64,000 bases of DNA from Massospora cicadina (GCA_022478985.1 JAKSZP010009250.1:62001-126000), one strand, 5' to 3'. Shown: positions 33,345 to 45,566, counted from the first letter of the stretch. Notes: a model not told the origin generated them from the sequence alone. Made by a program: numbers and translations.

Positions 33345-33959
33345 TATAAATAAAAATGATACTTTGGATTTGTAACCTAGCAGTTCCACTTAATTATTTG
33401 GCTTGATGACCTGGGATTGGGGGCTTTGTTGGTCAAGTCAAAATTAGTTTAAAATCTCAATCAAGTTACAATCAAAAGAATTACTAATTAATGATACAAA
33501 CTTCCTTGTTATGTTCTATTGTTGATCAAGAGGAGCAATTGTTTAGCTATTTTTAGATGTATTAGAGGAAACACTGTCTTGAAGTAATTATGTCAGTAAG
33601 AACTGTCCATGAGGCTAAGCTGGATACAGAAGGATGCCTAATGGTTTGTAGACCCTCTAAAGAACTTCATTGTGAACCACTGGATAATTGGCTATGTGAG
33701 GAGAGGTTCTTAAGAAAGGTGTGGTGAACATAAACCCCTATAAAGAGCTCTTTTTAAGATAATAAATAAGTTTTGAGCAGAATAATCTTTTTTCTAGCTT
33801 GCTATATACAAGACTTTTACAGTTAATACTTCATTATTGTACTACGTCAGGAATTTACTTGTGATCAGAAAGATCAGGGCAGAAGCCATTACAAAAGCAA
33901 ATTGATAGGAGAATACAGCCTTTAGTCTTATCTTTAAGGAGTTTATATCTTAATAACTA
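33345..33959 (+). other. Rest of element A 3' LTR and flank
   Basis: The A LTR should resume here after element E. A TATA-like CCCCTATAAAGAGC at about 33736-33748 resembles the promoter of the other LTRs. I cannot place the LTR end because the 5' copy is outside the window. No gene is visible. Confidence 0.4.
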
Positions 33960-35857
33960 TCACCATCTGGTTTATTGTCCTCATACAATAGGCGTTTGTA
34001 ACTCCAACTTTAATCCAGATGAAGAACCAGACCATTTGAAGTAGGCCAACCTTTAACATTGGTGAACCACTATTCCACCTTCTTAAGAAATGGAATACCA
34101 TTTTAGTGGAAAGAGAACTGCCACCTGCCCTTTGATAAGCTAAGGATTTTCCTAACCCAAGCGCCACTACTGATGTACCATAATTTTGATACATCATTTA
34201 TTACTAAAATTGGAAGCTTCTCTCACCACCTTTTGGAAGCTGTTATCTCAAAGTATTTTGAAAAGATTGAGCATCCCTTGGCTTACTGAACCCTAACTTT
34301 AGATGTTCATGAACGAAATTATATGATAATTGAGTAGGAATGCCTGGCTGTTAACTTTATGTGTAAACATTTTTAGGTTTACATCCATGGAGTGCATCTT
34401 ACCATAGTGATTTATCATGCTTTCCTGCACTGGTTACAGAATTTAAAAGAGTCAGAAGGTCGGCTGGATCAATGGGCTTTGATTTTTCAGGCTTACAGTT
34501 ATGAAATTCAGACTTTCCCAACATAAAGCATCCAAATCTCAATAGGTTATCTTGACTGCATACTGTGGCATTATCAACTTTTCTGGCTGAAATTTTTTCA
34601 ATAAGATGCTAACCAAAAACTATGACAACAATACAGCGAAAGTTCAGCACTCCTCACAGAATTTAGGAGAACATTGTTGTCAAAAATGGTAATATATATA
34701 AAAATCATCAACAATCAGCAATTTTGGATACCACAAACAATGAAGAATTTATATTATTGGGGCAAACAAGATGATGGGCATGGGGCTTTAGGAAAACTCT
34801 TGAGCTGTTGAAACAGCACCACTATTAGCAATTCTAGCATTTTGATATTCATGAGACTCTCCAGTGTTGTAAGGAATGCCAAGTGAATGGCCCTTTTATT
34901 TAAAGCCACCTCCTATTAATTGACAGAAACCCAACTTTGCCTGGTACACCATCTCTATTGACGTTGTAACCCTTTGGCCAGTAGTTTCGGTCAATTTAGA
35001 TAGTTAAGTGTGGCTAGCAATCGCCTCATAAAAATGAGAGGATGTCAAAGCAGTTAAGGACCTCTGCGTCACAACAACCACGAAGCTTACTTTGGAAAAT
35101 ATAACTTATCTACAAGAATTCCCTAGTTTCTTTTAATGGATAATGGGACTAACTTTACGTCCCAGCTTTTTTTCTAAACTCAATGACTTGATGGGTGTGT
35201 GAGGGGTGTTCTCTACACCTTATTACGCTGATAACAACAGAATATGAAATGGATAACTGGTACACATGTTAAAATTTTACAAGATAATCACGGTCAGGCG
35301 TCTAGATGGAACTTTTCCTGCTTTCTGCCATTTTCGCCTATAATAGCACTTTTTAATTAGCCGCAGGGCACTCCACATTTGCGTTACTTTATGAAAAGCA
35401 ACTGGCGCTTCCCCACAAATTTTTATTATTGTGTAAATCAATAAAGTGTGATTTTGGTTAACCAAAGGAAAAGCTGACGCAAACTTTGATTCAACTACAG
35501 AATGAAGTATATTCTAATTCACTGGCTCAGAAAGTAAGGTTTTGCATATGCAATACTGAAGACTGGCGTCCCTTAACAACTTTATAGTAGGGAGTTGGTT
35601 TTTGTATCACAAAAATCATGGGTTTAGATGGACTAACACTGGAGCACATATGAAAGGACCTTTTGAGATCATTGAGAAGAGATCTACGGATGCCTACGCT
35701 CTGAAGGATACCATTAAAGGGAACCTTATTATTAATATTAACACTAAGCTCCCTTAATAAGTATCAACAGTGTTCTTGCCTATCAGCCTCTAGCTCTAAT
35801 TGATTTAGTGGACCCCCACCTTATAGGGTTCCCTGATCTTTGGTCAAGTGGGAAAAA
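33960..35857 (+). mobile_element. Element I: 5'-truncated Gypsy remnant (RNase H, integrase)
   Basis: This plus-strand pol remnant has no gag, protease or RT palm. RNase H (about 34150-34510) reads through stops as 'VHERNYMIIE', 'ECLAVNFMCKHF', 'VYIHGVHLTIV' and 'LHWLQNLKESEGRLDQWAL'. Integrase follows: 'DDGHGALGKL', 'CCKECQVNG' (zinc-binding), 'SIDVVT', and 'MDNGTNFTSQLF' (second catalytic Asp) at about 35135-35170. A polypurine-like AAGTGGGAAAAA precedes an LTR start at 35858. The element belongs with H, whose integrase and polypurine tract are similar. Confidence 0.7.
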
Positions 35858-36970
35858 TGTTGTAATTGGTTTATACAACCATCAGAATATATTATATAAT
35901 TTACTTAACTTTGTATTTTAGTTAATGACTAGATAGAAAGTTTGATCACGCATAATTTATCTCACTTTGCAGCCCCCAACTTTAAGTAGTTGCTAAAGTT
36001 GTTTTGTATTGCATTTGATAAATCTGACAGGGTTGCCATTCACTATGTATTAAAATGGCAAATTGAATTCTTAATCCCCACTGAGGCAGCTCACTTCCTT
36101 CTTCTACTGATCACTAAAGCCTGTGGCCTTGGTTGCCTTATCATCCTTTATAAAATTTTAATCTTAAAATTCTGCCATTCCCTGTGCTGGCATAAAATAA
36201 TGGTAATAAGGTATCTATTTTCGTTACATCCATCTGCTTGTGTCTCAAATGCATTTAGCATATTGCAACTATTGTGAGAATATACCAAGCGTAAGAAATT
36301 GGTTCCTTAGCCTAAATTGGATATTACACCTTTATTTTCCCATCCTTAAGTTCTTGTTAACCAAAAATTGCACCAAAAAAACTTTCAGAAATGAAAGAGC
36401 GTATCTTTAAAGGAATGTCATCTAGAGGGGAAGCTTTTTTTGACATAGCTGAACCCAGTCTGCTGGAAATTTACTTTATCAAGCCCTTGAGCCACTGGCA
36501 GTAACAGATAATATGGTGTGATCTAGAATTTTCTTTAAAAAAGCTCTATTGCTGTTAATAGATTTTCTTTTGTCATCTTTTAGCCCAGTTACTGTTCTCA
36601 AACAGTACCTGTAACAGACGGATAAGCCCCAGTTCCATCCACCATATAGTTTTAGATATTACATTGGTGCACTGACAAGCAACCAAAGCGGCCTAACTGA
36701 GCAGGGAGAGGTTTGGGGCACCGACAAGCAGCCAAACATTCACCTCTCATTGGTTGGCTACGCAAAGTCCTCTGGGGGAGTTGGCCCACCCAAACCACTC
36801 GAAATAGCATTGCAACATGGAAAAAAGACCACAACCTAGTGAGGTATGCAAACATCAAATTCTCCTTTGTTTTTATTTAGGGAAATTAAAGTCCCTGCCA
36901 TCTATAGTTCATCTGGGGAGAAACTGACAATGCTCCTCATGTAGAGAATGCTAGTGGTCGCTTGTAGAAT

Positions 36971-36990
36971 TTCCAAAGTGAACTTTGGAA
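36971..36990. repeat. Perfect 20-bp palindrome
   Basis: TTCCAAAGT and ACTTTGGAA are complementary arms around a central GA. Confidence 0.7.
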
Positions 36991-37027
36991 TGGGCACATG
37001 CACCTTATAAAGGCAGCGCTTCAGGAA

Positions 37028-37083
37028 CCTCACCTGAGCTATCAATTAGGCTCGCACAAGCCTAATCAACAGCTCAGGCGAGG
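37028..37083. repeat. 56-nt imperfect hairpin
   Basis: The outer arms CCTCACCTGAGCT (37028-37040) and AGCTCAGGCGAGG (37071-37083) pair at 12 of 13 positions. The inner arms ATTAGGCT (37045-37052) and AGCCTAAT (37059-37066) pair fully around a 6-base loop. AGGAAC flanks both sides in direct orientation (37023-37028 and 37081-37086). Confidence 0.8.
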
Positions 37084-37289
37084 AACGACCCAATGTCTGA
37101 AATGACCAAACACAAAAAATGCTTTAAAGTGATCCAACCTAGATTCAGAAAATCCAAATCTTATTGGAATGTAACAAAAAAGATAAACTCGTCTATTACA
37201 GTACCTGGTTGTTTTGGTGTTTTACAATCTGTGCATATGATGTATGATGCACCAGCACTTTTAAACTGCGTACAGGCAGATTAGGGTCA

Positions 37290-37952
37290 ACATTTTATGG
37301 AGTTCACATCAAGTTGATAACTTACATTTCGGTATCAGATGACTACATAATCTCATGAAGGTAATAGGATGACTACTTTACTGGGCGCTGAAGTTGCAGG
37401 AATATGACTTAGAGAGTCAGCGCTGGCCTGATGCAAAGCACCAGATCACCAACAGATCGACTTGGCTCCCTACCATCACGTTGACAGCTGACATGGTAAA
37501 TACCCTTAATTATAAGATACTGAGCAGACGATACAATACTGAACTAGAAGATATACAACATGCACTGGACTAACTGATGAAGAACACCACCATTAAGGGT
37601 GGGAAACTCATCAATTATTAGAATATTGCAAGTACATTATACCTTGACCAACTGAGCATACAGATCTGATCCTTGGAGACCACAAAGCCACAGGTCATGG
37701 AAGTTTCATGAAGACATTTTAACAACTGAAACAGCACTTTTACTTGGAGCTAATGCCTTTAATATCCACAAGGATATCAACTGCTGCAGAGAGTGTCAAG
37801 AGGAAGTGCTATATGGTAAAAGAACCTTGTATGATTGTTCAAGTCAAACTTTACTTTTAACACCATGTCAAGTTGGTATTGTGAGACCATTAACTGCCAG
37901 AGGTTGCCAATTTAAATACATTGTGCAGCCATTGACAAACTTTATGAAATGG
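37290..37952 (+). pseudogene. Element H, left part: RNase H end and integrase
   Basis: RNase H-like text ('YGVHIKLIT', 'YWALKLQEYDLESQ') begins abruptly near 37290. Integrase follows: zinc-binding part with 'GDHKATGHGSFMKTF' (about 37680), then 'ITARGCQFKYIVQ' and 'NFMKW'. The reading stops exactly at AATGG (37948-37952), duplicated by element F, and resumes at 55797 with the expected next residues (VEA). The 5' end of H is missing, and stops are common. Confidence 0.72.
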
Positions 37953-39042
37953 TGTTAGGATTTTTACCCACTTTTTCAGCCATCTAGATTACCATGGAAC
38001 GCTAGGGGATAATTCCCTATAGCGAGTGAATTGGATATTTGTTGACCCCAACTTCAGGTTAACGATTTTTGGGGGAGCTTTAATTTTCCTGGTTCAAATC
38101 TATCAGGGATTGATCTGGGTAAATGCTCAAGACCTCTTCGGGCAGAGTTGCCAATTAAATGGGGGGTCTGATAATTGATCAATGATTAACTATCAGGTGT
38201 ATTGATTGTAATCAATTGGGTTTCATCACTGACTGATTGGGAAATTAAGGAGAAATTTGTAAGGCGAGTGATGCTGGATGCAACTAGATAATTAATTGAT
38301 TGTTTTTAAATGGCCATATTGGGTAACAAGTCACATTACCTAAGTAGGACAATTGCCAAATATGGTTGGTTCGCTGGGAGCAAGTGGAAAACGTTACAGA
38401 CATGTTTTCTGACTCTTTCTGTTTTAGGTCTCAAGGATGTCCAATGAAGGAATCCTAACCAGGATGGGGAAGACCATCACTGGTGAGACAATGAAGGAAA
38501 TTTAATGGCAACAGCTGCCATTTCATTGCTGAGGCACCAACTGAGGGTTGGGCGCTGAAACCCTGTATAAAATTTTCTTTCGAATTAGCTTAATAATCAA
38601 ACAGTAATTAGCAGAATTCATTATTAGTTCTATTTATCTTCAAAAAAATTATTTCTGTGTGCTTTAATTGGAAACTCTTTAGTAGGATAAAGAGTAAGGA
38701 TTGAGGATCCTGAGAAGAGAAGCTGAGCTAAGATGGAAATTGCTACCAACTTTATGTCACCAGAGAAAAGGCCATAAACTAGGATCTGAGCGTGAGTAAG
38801 TTAGGCGGATAAGGGAATAAATCCCTACTGAGGACATCTATAGTATTTTGAGTAGAAATACCTGTAAAGCGTTGGAACAAACACTAATGATCTCTTTAAC
38901 TACAGATAATAGTCTTCATACTTTTATCAACCATATATCATATATCATCAGATAACATGAAGTGTGCACAAACCAAACCTGTGCAGTTATCAACTAGGGA
39001 TAATATTTGTGAACAAACAGATAAGCCCATAAATTATGAACA
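37953..39042 (+). repeat. Element F 5' LTR
   Basis: 1090 bp, starting TGTTAGGATTTTTACCC and ending TATGAACA. A TATA box (TATAAAA) is at 38566-38572. It matches 46049-46144 joined to 54789-55791 (1099 bp). Confidence 0.9.
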
Positions 39043-39045
39043 ATT

Positions 39046-39064
39046 GGTGCTCACTACAGGGGGC
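39046..39064 (+). other. Primer binding site of element F
   Basis: TTGGTGCTCACTACAGGGGG follows the 5' LTR by two bases, as in C and E. Confidence 0.82.
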
Positions 39065-39099
39065 TGTAGTTGAGTAGGATACATTAGTACCAGATGTTG

Positions 39100-40440
39100 T
39101 ACAAGGATGAGTTATAGAAGACTTTAGATGGAGTTATTAACCAGCAACAAGAACGCCTTGAATTCTGCGGATCATCAATAAATTGCTGTCTTGGAGGAGG
39201 GAGTTACCAAGATTGAGGAAGGAGTCAAAGATGTCTCTAGTTTCAGCAATGAGTTACTAGGAAAAGTAACGTCATTAAAGGAAAAGGAAAGAGATCTAGT
39301 TAAGAAATTTTATACTTGAAAACGGAACGTAAAGCAGATCACAGTTGATTATGGGCATTCAAAGCAGATATAGAGCGGTTGTTAAGCAAGTCAAGGAGTT
39401 GAAGATGAAAATTTGAATGTGAGCCCTATGCAGCGACTGACGCCAAAGAGAGGATCCTGAGAACTCCATTGGGGAAGGCGACTAATTCACAAAATATGCT
39501 GACCGCATTCACAGCCATTTCAGAGATGAGTCCTAAAATTACACCTCAAGTTAGATGAGTAGCCAAACCAAGAGTGATGGCTAGAGAAACTTCGTAGGAA
39601 TTTAAAAATATGCCAAAATTACCTGCTTTCCGTTGGGATAACGCCCCTGTGTTTTTCAATTATATGATATGACAATGTTCAGTAATGGTGATTGTCAAAA
39701 GGCTTTGATGGTGATGACTATTTAGACACTGTAAGAACCTAGTGTTACCCTATCTAGAGGGGGACAGCTGGTCATACTCAGAGGCCAAGGCGGTCATTAT
39801 GAAAGAATTTGGAAGTCTCACGCGCATGTCAAAGCACAAACAAGAATTAATGGGAATCCAATTACAAAAGGACAAATCCTTAGTGAGTTTTGTCGATCAT
39901 TTCTACCAAGAATCGCAGATTTTGGTTGGAGCAAAAGTTCTGGATGGTTTTGACGCATGAATTACACTTCAAGTGGCTCTTCAGCCCTATCATAATTTAC
40001 ATTGAATGATGTCTTCCATGTTTGCTACCAATTATACCACCTCGCAGATAGTGGATCATTTGAAAATATTTGGAGCTACATTCAATGCTCTAATGGTGTT
40101 TAGCCTGGCAGTGTAATTCCTGCTTCACTATAGTGCAGTTTTTGTTTATTTCATGTTCAAAACATGTACTGGATATAAGAAAATCTTAATGTGGTATATA
40201 TGTCCCAGGGTGAACCACATTGATTAATTTACGTTCAATGCTCTAAATAGAAGTTTCAAACTGAATCCAGTATGGAATTCAAATCCTATTAAGGGGACCA
40301 AGGGATCTAAGGAGTCTGATAATTGAACCATGCTGGGGAATAAGCTCTAAAGAGTTTAAGTGTATTGATAAGAAAGAGAAAGGCTATTACCAGAGTGGAC
40401 GAAGAGGACACTTCTCTGTTTATTGCAAGAAGTCTAAGGA
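39100..40440 (+). pseudogene. Element F Gag
   Basis: The coiled-coil-like N-terminus (about 39100-39420) is followed by capsid: 'PKLPAFRWDNAPVFF' (about 39615) and a 73-codon frame 39742-39960 ('LPYLEGDSWSYSEAKAVIMKEFGSLTRMS', 'KDKSLVSFVDHFYQESQ'). An extra stretch of about 140 bp at 40105-40235 interrupts the capsid C-terminal part: 'FNALMVFSLAV' is followed later by a second 'TFNALNRSFKLNPV'. The zinc knuckle at 40382-40426 reads YYQS-GRRG-H-FSVY-C, with the first two Cys lost. The copy is broken. Confidence 0.72.
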
Positions 40441-40904
40441 ACAGATCAATGTAAGCCAAGAAATGGAGTCCAAAACCACATAGGAGTCAGGAAAAGGGCC
40501 CACGGCCTAGATGGGGAACAGTATAGAGCTGCGGAAAAACCCATTCCCCCTGATATTATATATGAAGAAAAAGATGTTAGTGCTCTGTTCATCGATGATG
40601 ATGCACAGGATCAGCTATATCAAGTAGTCAATTTATATGTGAATGTAGTAACCAGATCTGGAGCAAAGGGAACTGACCCCAAACTAATTAAGGAAGTTGC
40701 TCAGCTGTATGCATGACAAATGGTAGACAAGATTCGAGCTGCAAAGAATCTGGAAGAATTGACTGAGGTCAAATTAGATGAGGCAAACTCGTCTATCCCC
40801 CCTTAGCACAATCAAGGAATTGTTCTCTGATCTGTCTGCACAAATAATTCACACCCTCAATTTAGCAAATAATGCCGCTATAAACCTATTAAATGCAGTT
40901 TTAC

Positions 40905-41235
40905 AACACTCTGAGTGTACTTGTATAGATATACTGGTTAATCAAGTACAGGTTCAGGTGATAGTTGACAGTGGACTCCCATCAATATTATCTCAACCAA
41001 GCTGGTGAAGAATATGAGGATCTCGCCTGAATTAGAACACAAGAAAGAATATGGGACAGCTGGGCTGAATACCACCATCTCCTGTGGAGCGTATAGCTCT
41101 CTACCACTTCAATTTGGATCCTTAGTGGTATCCGCTCCAGCAACAGTTTTGGCCAACCAAAACTATAATATTCTGCTTGGGATAAAGTTTCTATGGAAAT
41201 ATAGAGTAAAAGTGACTTTGAAGATGATACATTGA
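40905..41235 (+). pseudogene. Element F aspartic protease
   Basis: The active-site region reads VQVIVDSGLP: the catalytic Asp-Ser-Gly is intact, but one or two bases are lost immediately after, so the following 'INIVSTKLVK' segment is out of frame. The second half (41005-41235) is open: 'EHKKEYGTAGLNTTISCGAYSSLPLQFGSLVVSAPATVLANQNYNILLGIKFL'-type text in pieces identical to E. It is inactive. Confidence 0.75.
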
Positions 41236-41929
41236 CCATATTGGGTCAGACGTTACCATTGGTTTATCAGAAAGATGGGGAAACTCCACTGAATAGGATG
41301 AATAACTTCATCAAAATGATATCTAATGATGGCATTATCCTGATTAATACCAATTAGTTGGTCAAAAGTGATGAGAAATGCCAATGGAAATCCTGGAAAA
41401 TTGGGAAATTCCGTTAAGGATCAAGAATTTGAGGACCATACTATCATGATCGCAGATCATAGTCAACATGGGGTTGACATTGGAGATTCCTGAGCTGTTG
41501 TATGGGGAGGTCGAAAGCCCCTGGAAGAAATCCAGAGTGGAGCCTTGGGTGGCTCCTGGGATAATAATGCCAGACCATGGAGAAATTTGAGTTTTCCTGG
41601 TGAATTTGAGAGAAATTTGATATTTATTGAGACAAATTAGATCATTGAGTTTGTTAATCTAATCCTGATGGTTGAATTGAGTAAATTCCACGATTTTGGG
41701 ACCCTTGATGGAATGGGATTACCAAAAGGGATGACTGAAAGTAGAAATTTATTGGTTGATCAAAAACAACTTGCTGATCTGATGGACTGACAGCAGGAGG
41801 AGGTGCCCAAATTATTTGAAAATTACTGGGAAGTATTTTCTCAAGATGATCATGATTTGGGATGTGCAAGAAATGTAATCCACAAAGTTGACACTGTAAA
41901 AATTTTGGCAATAAGGATGATACCAATTT

Positions 41930-43060
41930 GACAGTCTAAGGCAGCTGAAGCAGTAGTGGAGGAAGAAACCAGTAAACTTGTGAAGCACGGGCTTCTAGTT
42001 CCATCATCGAATCCCTAGGAAAGCCCTCTCTAATCACAAAGAAGAAGGATGGCTCTAATTGGGTGGTGATAAATTATTGGAAGCTGATAAAATTACAAAG
42101 AAGGATTTGTATCCACCACCATGAATTGATGATGTGCTAGATCAGTTAGGAGAAGCGAAGTATCTCTCCATAATGGATTTGATATCAGGATATTGGCAAA
42201 TAGATTTGCCAATGGAAGACCAAAAAAATGTGCGATTATCACCATTCAGGGGCTGTATCAACTAAAGAGGATGTCCAAGGTCTATGCGATGCGCCTGCAA
42301 TGTTCCAAAGGCCATGGATGCCATATTAAATGATCTGAAGTTGTCATGCATTCTGGTGTACTTGGACAATATAAATGTGTTTAGTAGGACATTTACTGAC
42401 TATTTACACCACTTGGAAGAAGTTTATAAGCGATTATCTACAGCCAACCTGAAGATTAAGCTGAGGAAGTGCCACTTCTTCAAGAAATAGTTGTAATATC
42501 TGGGATTGTAATCAATTCTAGTGGACTGCAGTTGCAAGCCCAGAAAATCGAAGCCATAGAGCAAATGGCTGTACGATAAAGTGCTAAGGTAACCAAGTGT
42601 TCCTTGGAATGGTTGGGTACTATCAAAGATTCATTTGGGATTTTGAAAGAATAGCTGAGCCCCTCTTCCATTTGCTGAAGGATCAAAAAAGGATTCATTT
42701 GAAGTGAAGAGGCCCAGAGTTCTTTCAATCAATTTCTAGTATTTAATAGATTCTCCAATTTTTTAAAATCTAAATTTCTAATTGATAATTTATAAATACA
42801 GGCAAATGCTTTATTAACAGCTATTGGCGCTATCCTAGCCAAGTGGATGAACTTGGGGATGAACATCTGGTAGCATATGTGAGCTGGACACTATCAGCTG
42901 CTGAGAGGAATTACATCATAGCTGAGTATGAATGCCTTGCAGTCATTTACACCTGTAAGAAGGTTTAGGTGTTTATTAATGGAATTCACTTCAAAAGTGG
43001 TGACAGACCACTCCTCGTTGCATTGGCTACACATTTTAAGAGAACTGGAAGGATGACTGG
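41930..43060 (+). pseudogene. Element F reverse transcriptase and RNase H
   Basis: Fingers lie at about 41990-42110 and palm at 42170-42370; 'MDLISGYWQIDL' is visible. The catalytic box (in 42284-42490) reads Tyr-Leu-Asp-Asn followed by INVFSRTFTDYLHHLEEVYKRL, so the second Asp is lost. Thumb and RNase H continue to about 43050: 'YHLLKDQK', 'AEYECLAVIYTC', 'VVTDHSSLHWLH'. RNase H then breaks off at about 43055 within the 'EG-LA' text. Confidence 0.8.
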
Positions 43061-44000
43061 CCTGTGGAAGACAACCAATCATATTTACCAGTATCACTTG
43101 GAGTTCATCAACTATGATGTAGCAGATTATCTGGCTTGTTGTGTGGTGTGCCAGTTGCACAAGCCTTACAAAAACAAGACTGGATACCAACTGGTCCGCC
43201 CTGGATTTTCTTGGCATATGGTGTCCATTGACATGATGGGACCATTAACCATGAGTACCAGGGAGTCAAATAATCATAGTTGCAATTGACCATCTGATGA
43301 TATGGATCAAGTCGAAAGCTTTAGTGAAAGTAGACGCTACAAGCATTGTGAGGTTTATCCTGGATCAAGTAGTATATCAACATGGATGCCCAAAGTTCTC
43401 GTTGAGCGATAATGGAACAAATTTCACATCTCATGTGATCCTGCAATTGAATGAAATAATGGGGATCCGAGGAGTCATGTGAGTACCCTACTGGCTGGAG
43501 ATGGACGGACTGGTAGAATAGGTTAATGAAGCGCTGGCTGAAATACTGAGGAAGCTGGGCACATGAAGAACTTCCACATGGGGAACATACCTTAGTTTGG
43601 TGATGCTTGCATACAACATAAGTCATCATACAACAATGAAAAAATTCTATTGATTTGCTATACAGAAGGAAGGCCATGTTGCCGCCAACTTTATATTTGG
43701 TGGTGGAACCAACAGCGGGTATGAGTGCTAAGAAGTACCTGGTCAGATTGTCAAATACCCTGATCAACATCCATAACAAGCATTTGATACAACCTTAAGG
43801 AAAAGGATCAGAGCAAAAACGACGAATATAAGAGCTTACTGGTCCTATTAGAATATCAAATAGGTGAAATAGTTGCCTATTACAATACACATTGTTTTGG
43901 GAGAATAAACAAGATAGATGCATTGTGGTCAGGTCCATTCAAGATTATTGCTAATATGGTTATAACACCTACTCCATCAAAAACTTCTTGGATAGAAGGA
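43056..44000 (+). pseudogene. Element F integrase, joined to RNase H by a deletion
   Basis: It begins directly at 'GLWKTTNHIYQYHLEFINYDV' without the usual spacer or the His pair of the zinc-binding part. Compared with E, about 330 bp are missing between RNase H and here. The core follows: 'CQLHKPYKNKTGY', 'SIDMMGPLTMSTRE' (first Asp kept), 'SLSDNGTNFTSHVILQLN' (second Asp kept), then about 43490-43800 in broken frames with the Glu region reading 'MDGLVE'. All three acidic positions appear, but in different frames. Confidence 0.8.
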
Positions 44001-44059
44001 CAGTGAATTGAGTCCATGCTAGGTATTGAAAGCAGTAGATTGATGGAAAAAATAATAAA

Positions 44060-44290
44060 AAAGTTCCCAAAGGACCGCTGAACCATTAAGATGATTAATT
44101 CTTAGAAAAGAAGACCTCTGAACTATAAAAAACTGGTAGCTCTAAGTATACCTCAGAATCAGTTTTGAGGAATAGATAAAAAAGATGGACCGCTGAACTA
44201 AGTGAAGGTCATGTCCCATATAAACAAAGAAAAAAATAAAAGATTGATAAAATATAGCAAAAAGTATCATTTAAAATGCAAAAAAGATTT
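44060..44290. repeat. Convergence zone of element F with direct repeats
   Basis: This is the same kind of unit as in C and E, read here on the plus strand as AAAGGACCGCTGAACCAT, AAGAAGACCTCTGAACTATA and AAAGATGGACCGCTGAAC, spaced by 50-75 bp. Confidence 0.5.
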
Positions 44291-44313
44291 GTTTTTATAT
44301 TTTTTATTGATTA

Positions 44314-45514
44314 TCCTCAACTTAGGGATGATTCCGCCTATGTCACCTCTTGGGAAGGAAGGATGTATAACAATAGGGTAAATAAATTGCTTAAATCTAT
44401 GTGAGATCAGACTTCAGCAAGGGCTAGACCTACTTGAAGCCAGGTTTGTTGAACGGAGGCTGATCCCTGTGAGAAAGCGACTAGGGGAAGAGAGATGGAA
44501 ATGTCAGTACTTGCCAAACGTGATACCCAGATTGGCGAGGGAAGCAACAAAACAAGAAGAGGCAGTCAGCAAATAACCCCAAGTAATCCTGATATGGCAC
44601 TGTAGCCAGAAGATTGGTCTTGAGCGCTTGCTGATGGCTTCATCAAGAACATTAGACATGCACCAGCTCTGAGCAAGGGATACTAGGCGGGGGTTTCCAG
44701 ATCATGCCCCATATCAAAGCCATCAGGGGAAGATACCGATGGAAAATGACAGAAACAAGATAGTCATATAGGGAGCAGATGGCATTTTGCAGATGATGAC
44801 TAAGAGCTTCTTGGAAGCAAAAGCAGAATTAGCGATGGAAGCTGGGAGAGGTGGGAAGCTTTGTGGCCCAACTTTGAAGAACTTGGCTGGAAAAGCAAAG
44901 AGCATAGGCTGCAACTTCTTGATCTAAAATGTTTTTGAAATTGGATGGGTTCAGAGCTATGGATAGAGCCTCAGTTACTTGGGTCCTCAATTCTGCGTAG
45001 GGGAGTTCAAAATGTTAGCAGCGTCCAATGACTAGTTTGGTTGCCATAACAGCTGGTTTATATAACTGGCTGAGTTGAAAAATTCCAGAAGCAAGTCCGA
45101 TCCAGAGTGGAATGAATGATTGAGAGTGGAGGGCATTGCTTCAGGAGGCTTATTAATGATTATAGGAGTATCCACGAATGGAGTCAAATCCAGGAGAGTT
45201 AAAAAGTCTAACATGGAAATTGATGACAGTTGAATGATTGGTCATGAGTCATTTGATACAATTGCTAACCTGGTTTTGTTGGGGTTGGATACTGTTTCCA
45301 GTAATTCCATGGAAGGACTGGCCATGGGTACTTTACCGGAAATATGAGTCCTAGGAGGACCATAAAAGAGAATTATCGTGTAGATCAACTCATCAGTTGG
45401 AAGAGATGAACATCTTTATCAGACATGATGTTGAGCAGATGTTGATACCAAGACTCCAAACCAGAATATGAGCTGGATGAGAGGGGGATGCCAAACTTTT
45501 ATAATAGTCAACAT
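44314..45514 (-). pseudogene. Antisense frame 2 of element F (unknown protein)
   Basis: This minus-strand frame runs from ATG at 45514 (context GTGCATAATG) to TAA at 44314. It is opposite to the plus-strand pol of F, so relative orientation is the same as in C and E. It is heavily broken, but landmarks survive: 'ESWYQHLLNIMSDKDVHLFQ', 'FLTLLDLTPFVDTPIIINKP' (45214-45032 frame), 'CFWNFSTQPVI', 'ALSHHLQNAICSLYDYL', 'MALIWGM' and a C-terminus 'HRRNHP', 'VEDNQ'. Family conservation of both ends in three copies supports a real gene. Product unknown. Confidence 0.55.
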
Positions 45515-45566
45515 TATGCACTCTAGAATCAATTAAGCTCTAGTTTTGGAGAAATTAATCGCAAAA

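Larger units (their letters stand above)
35858..37289. other. Element I LTR and gene-poor stretch with inverted repeats
   Basis: An LTR-like start, TGTTGTAATTGG, at 35858 follows the polypurine tract of I; its end is not defined. The rest has no domain that I recognise. An imperfect direct repeat of GCAC-GACAAGCA-CCAAA lies at 36667 and 36719. A perfect palindrome lies at 36971-36990, a long hairpin at 37028-37083, and a 63-codon open frame of unknown meaning at 37093-37284. Confidence 0.45.

Noticed and set aside
37028..37083. tRNA or other small RNA gene at the hairpin
   Set aside because: There is no cloverleaf, and no A-box or B-box pattern is visible. It is a simple two-stem hairpin.
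43321..43779. 152-codon minus-strand frame in element F
   Set aside because: It is the complement of the integrase core (SDNGTNFTS on the plus strand). C and E have no matching antisense frame there.
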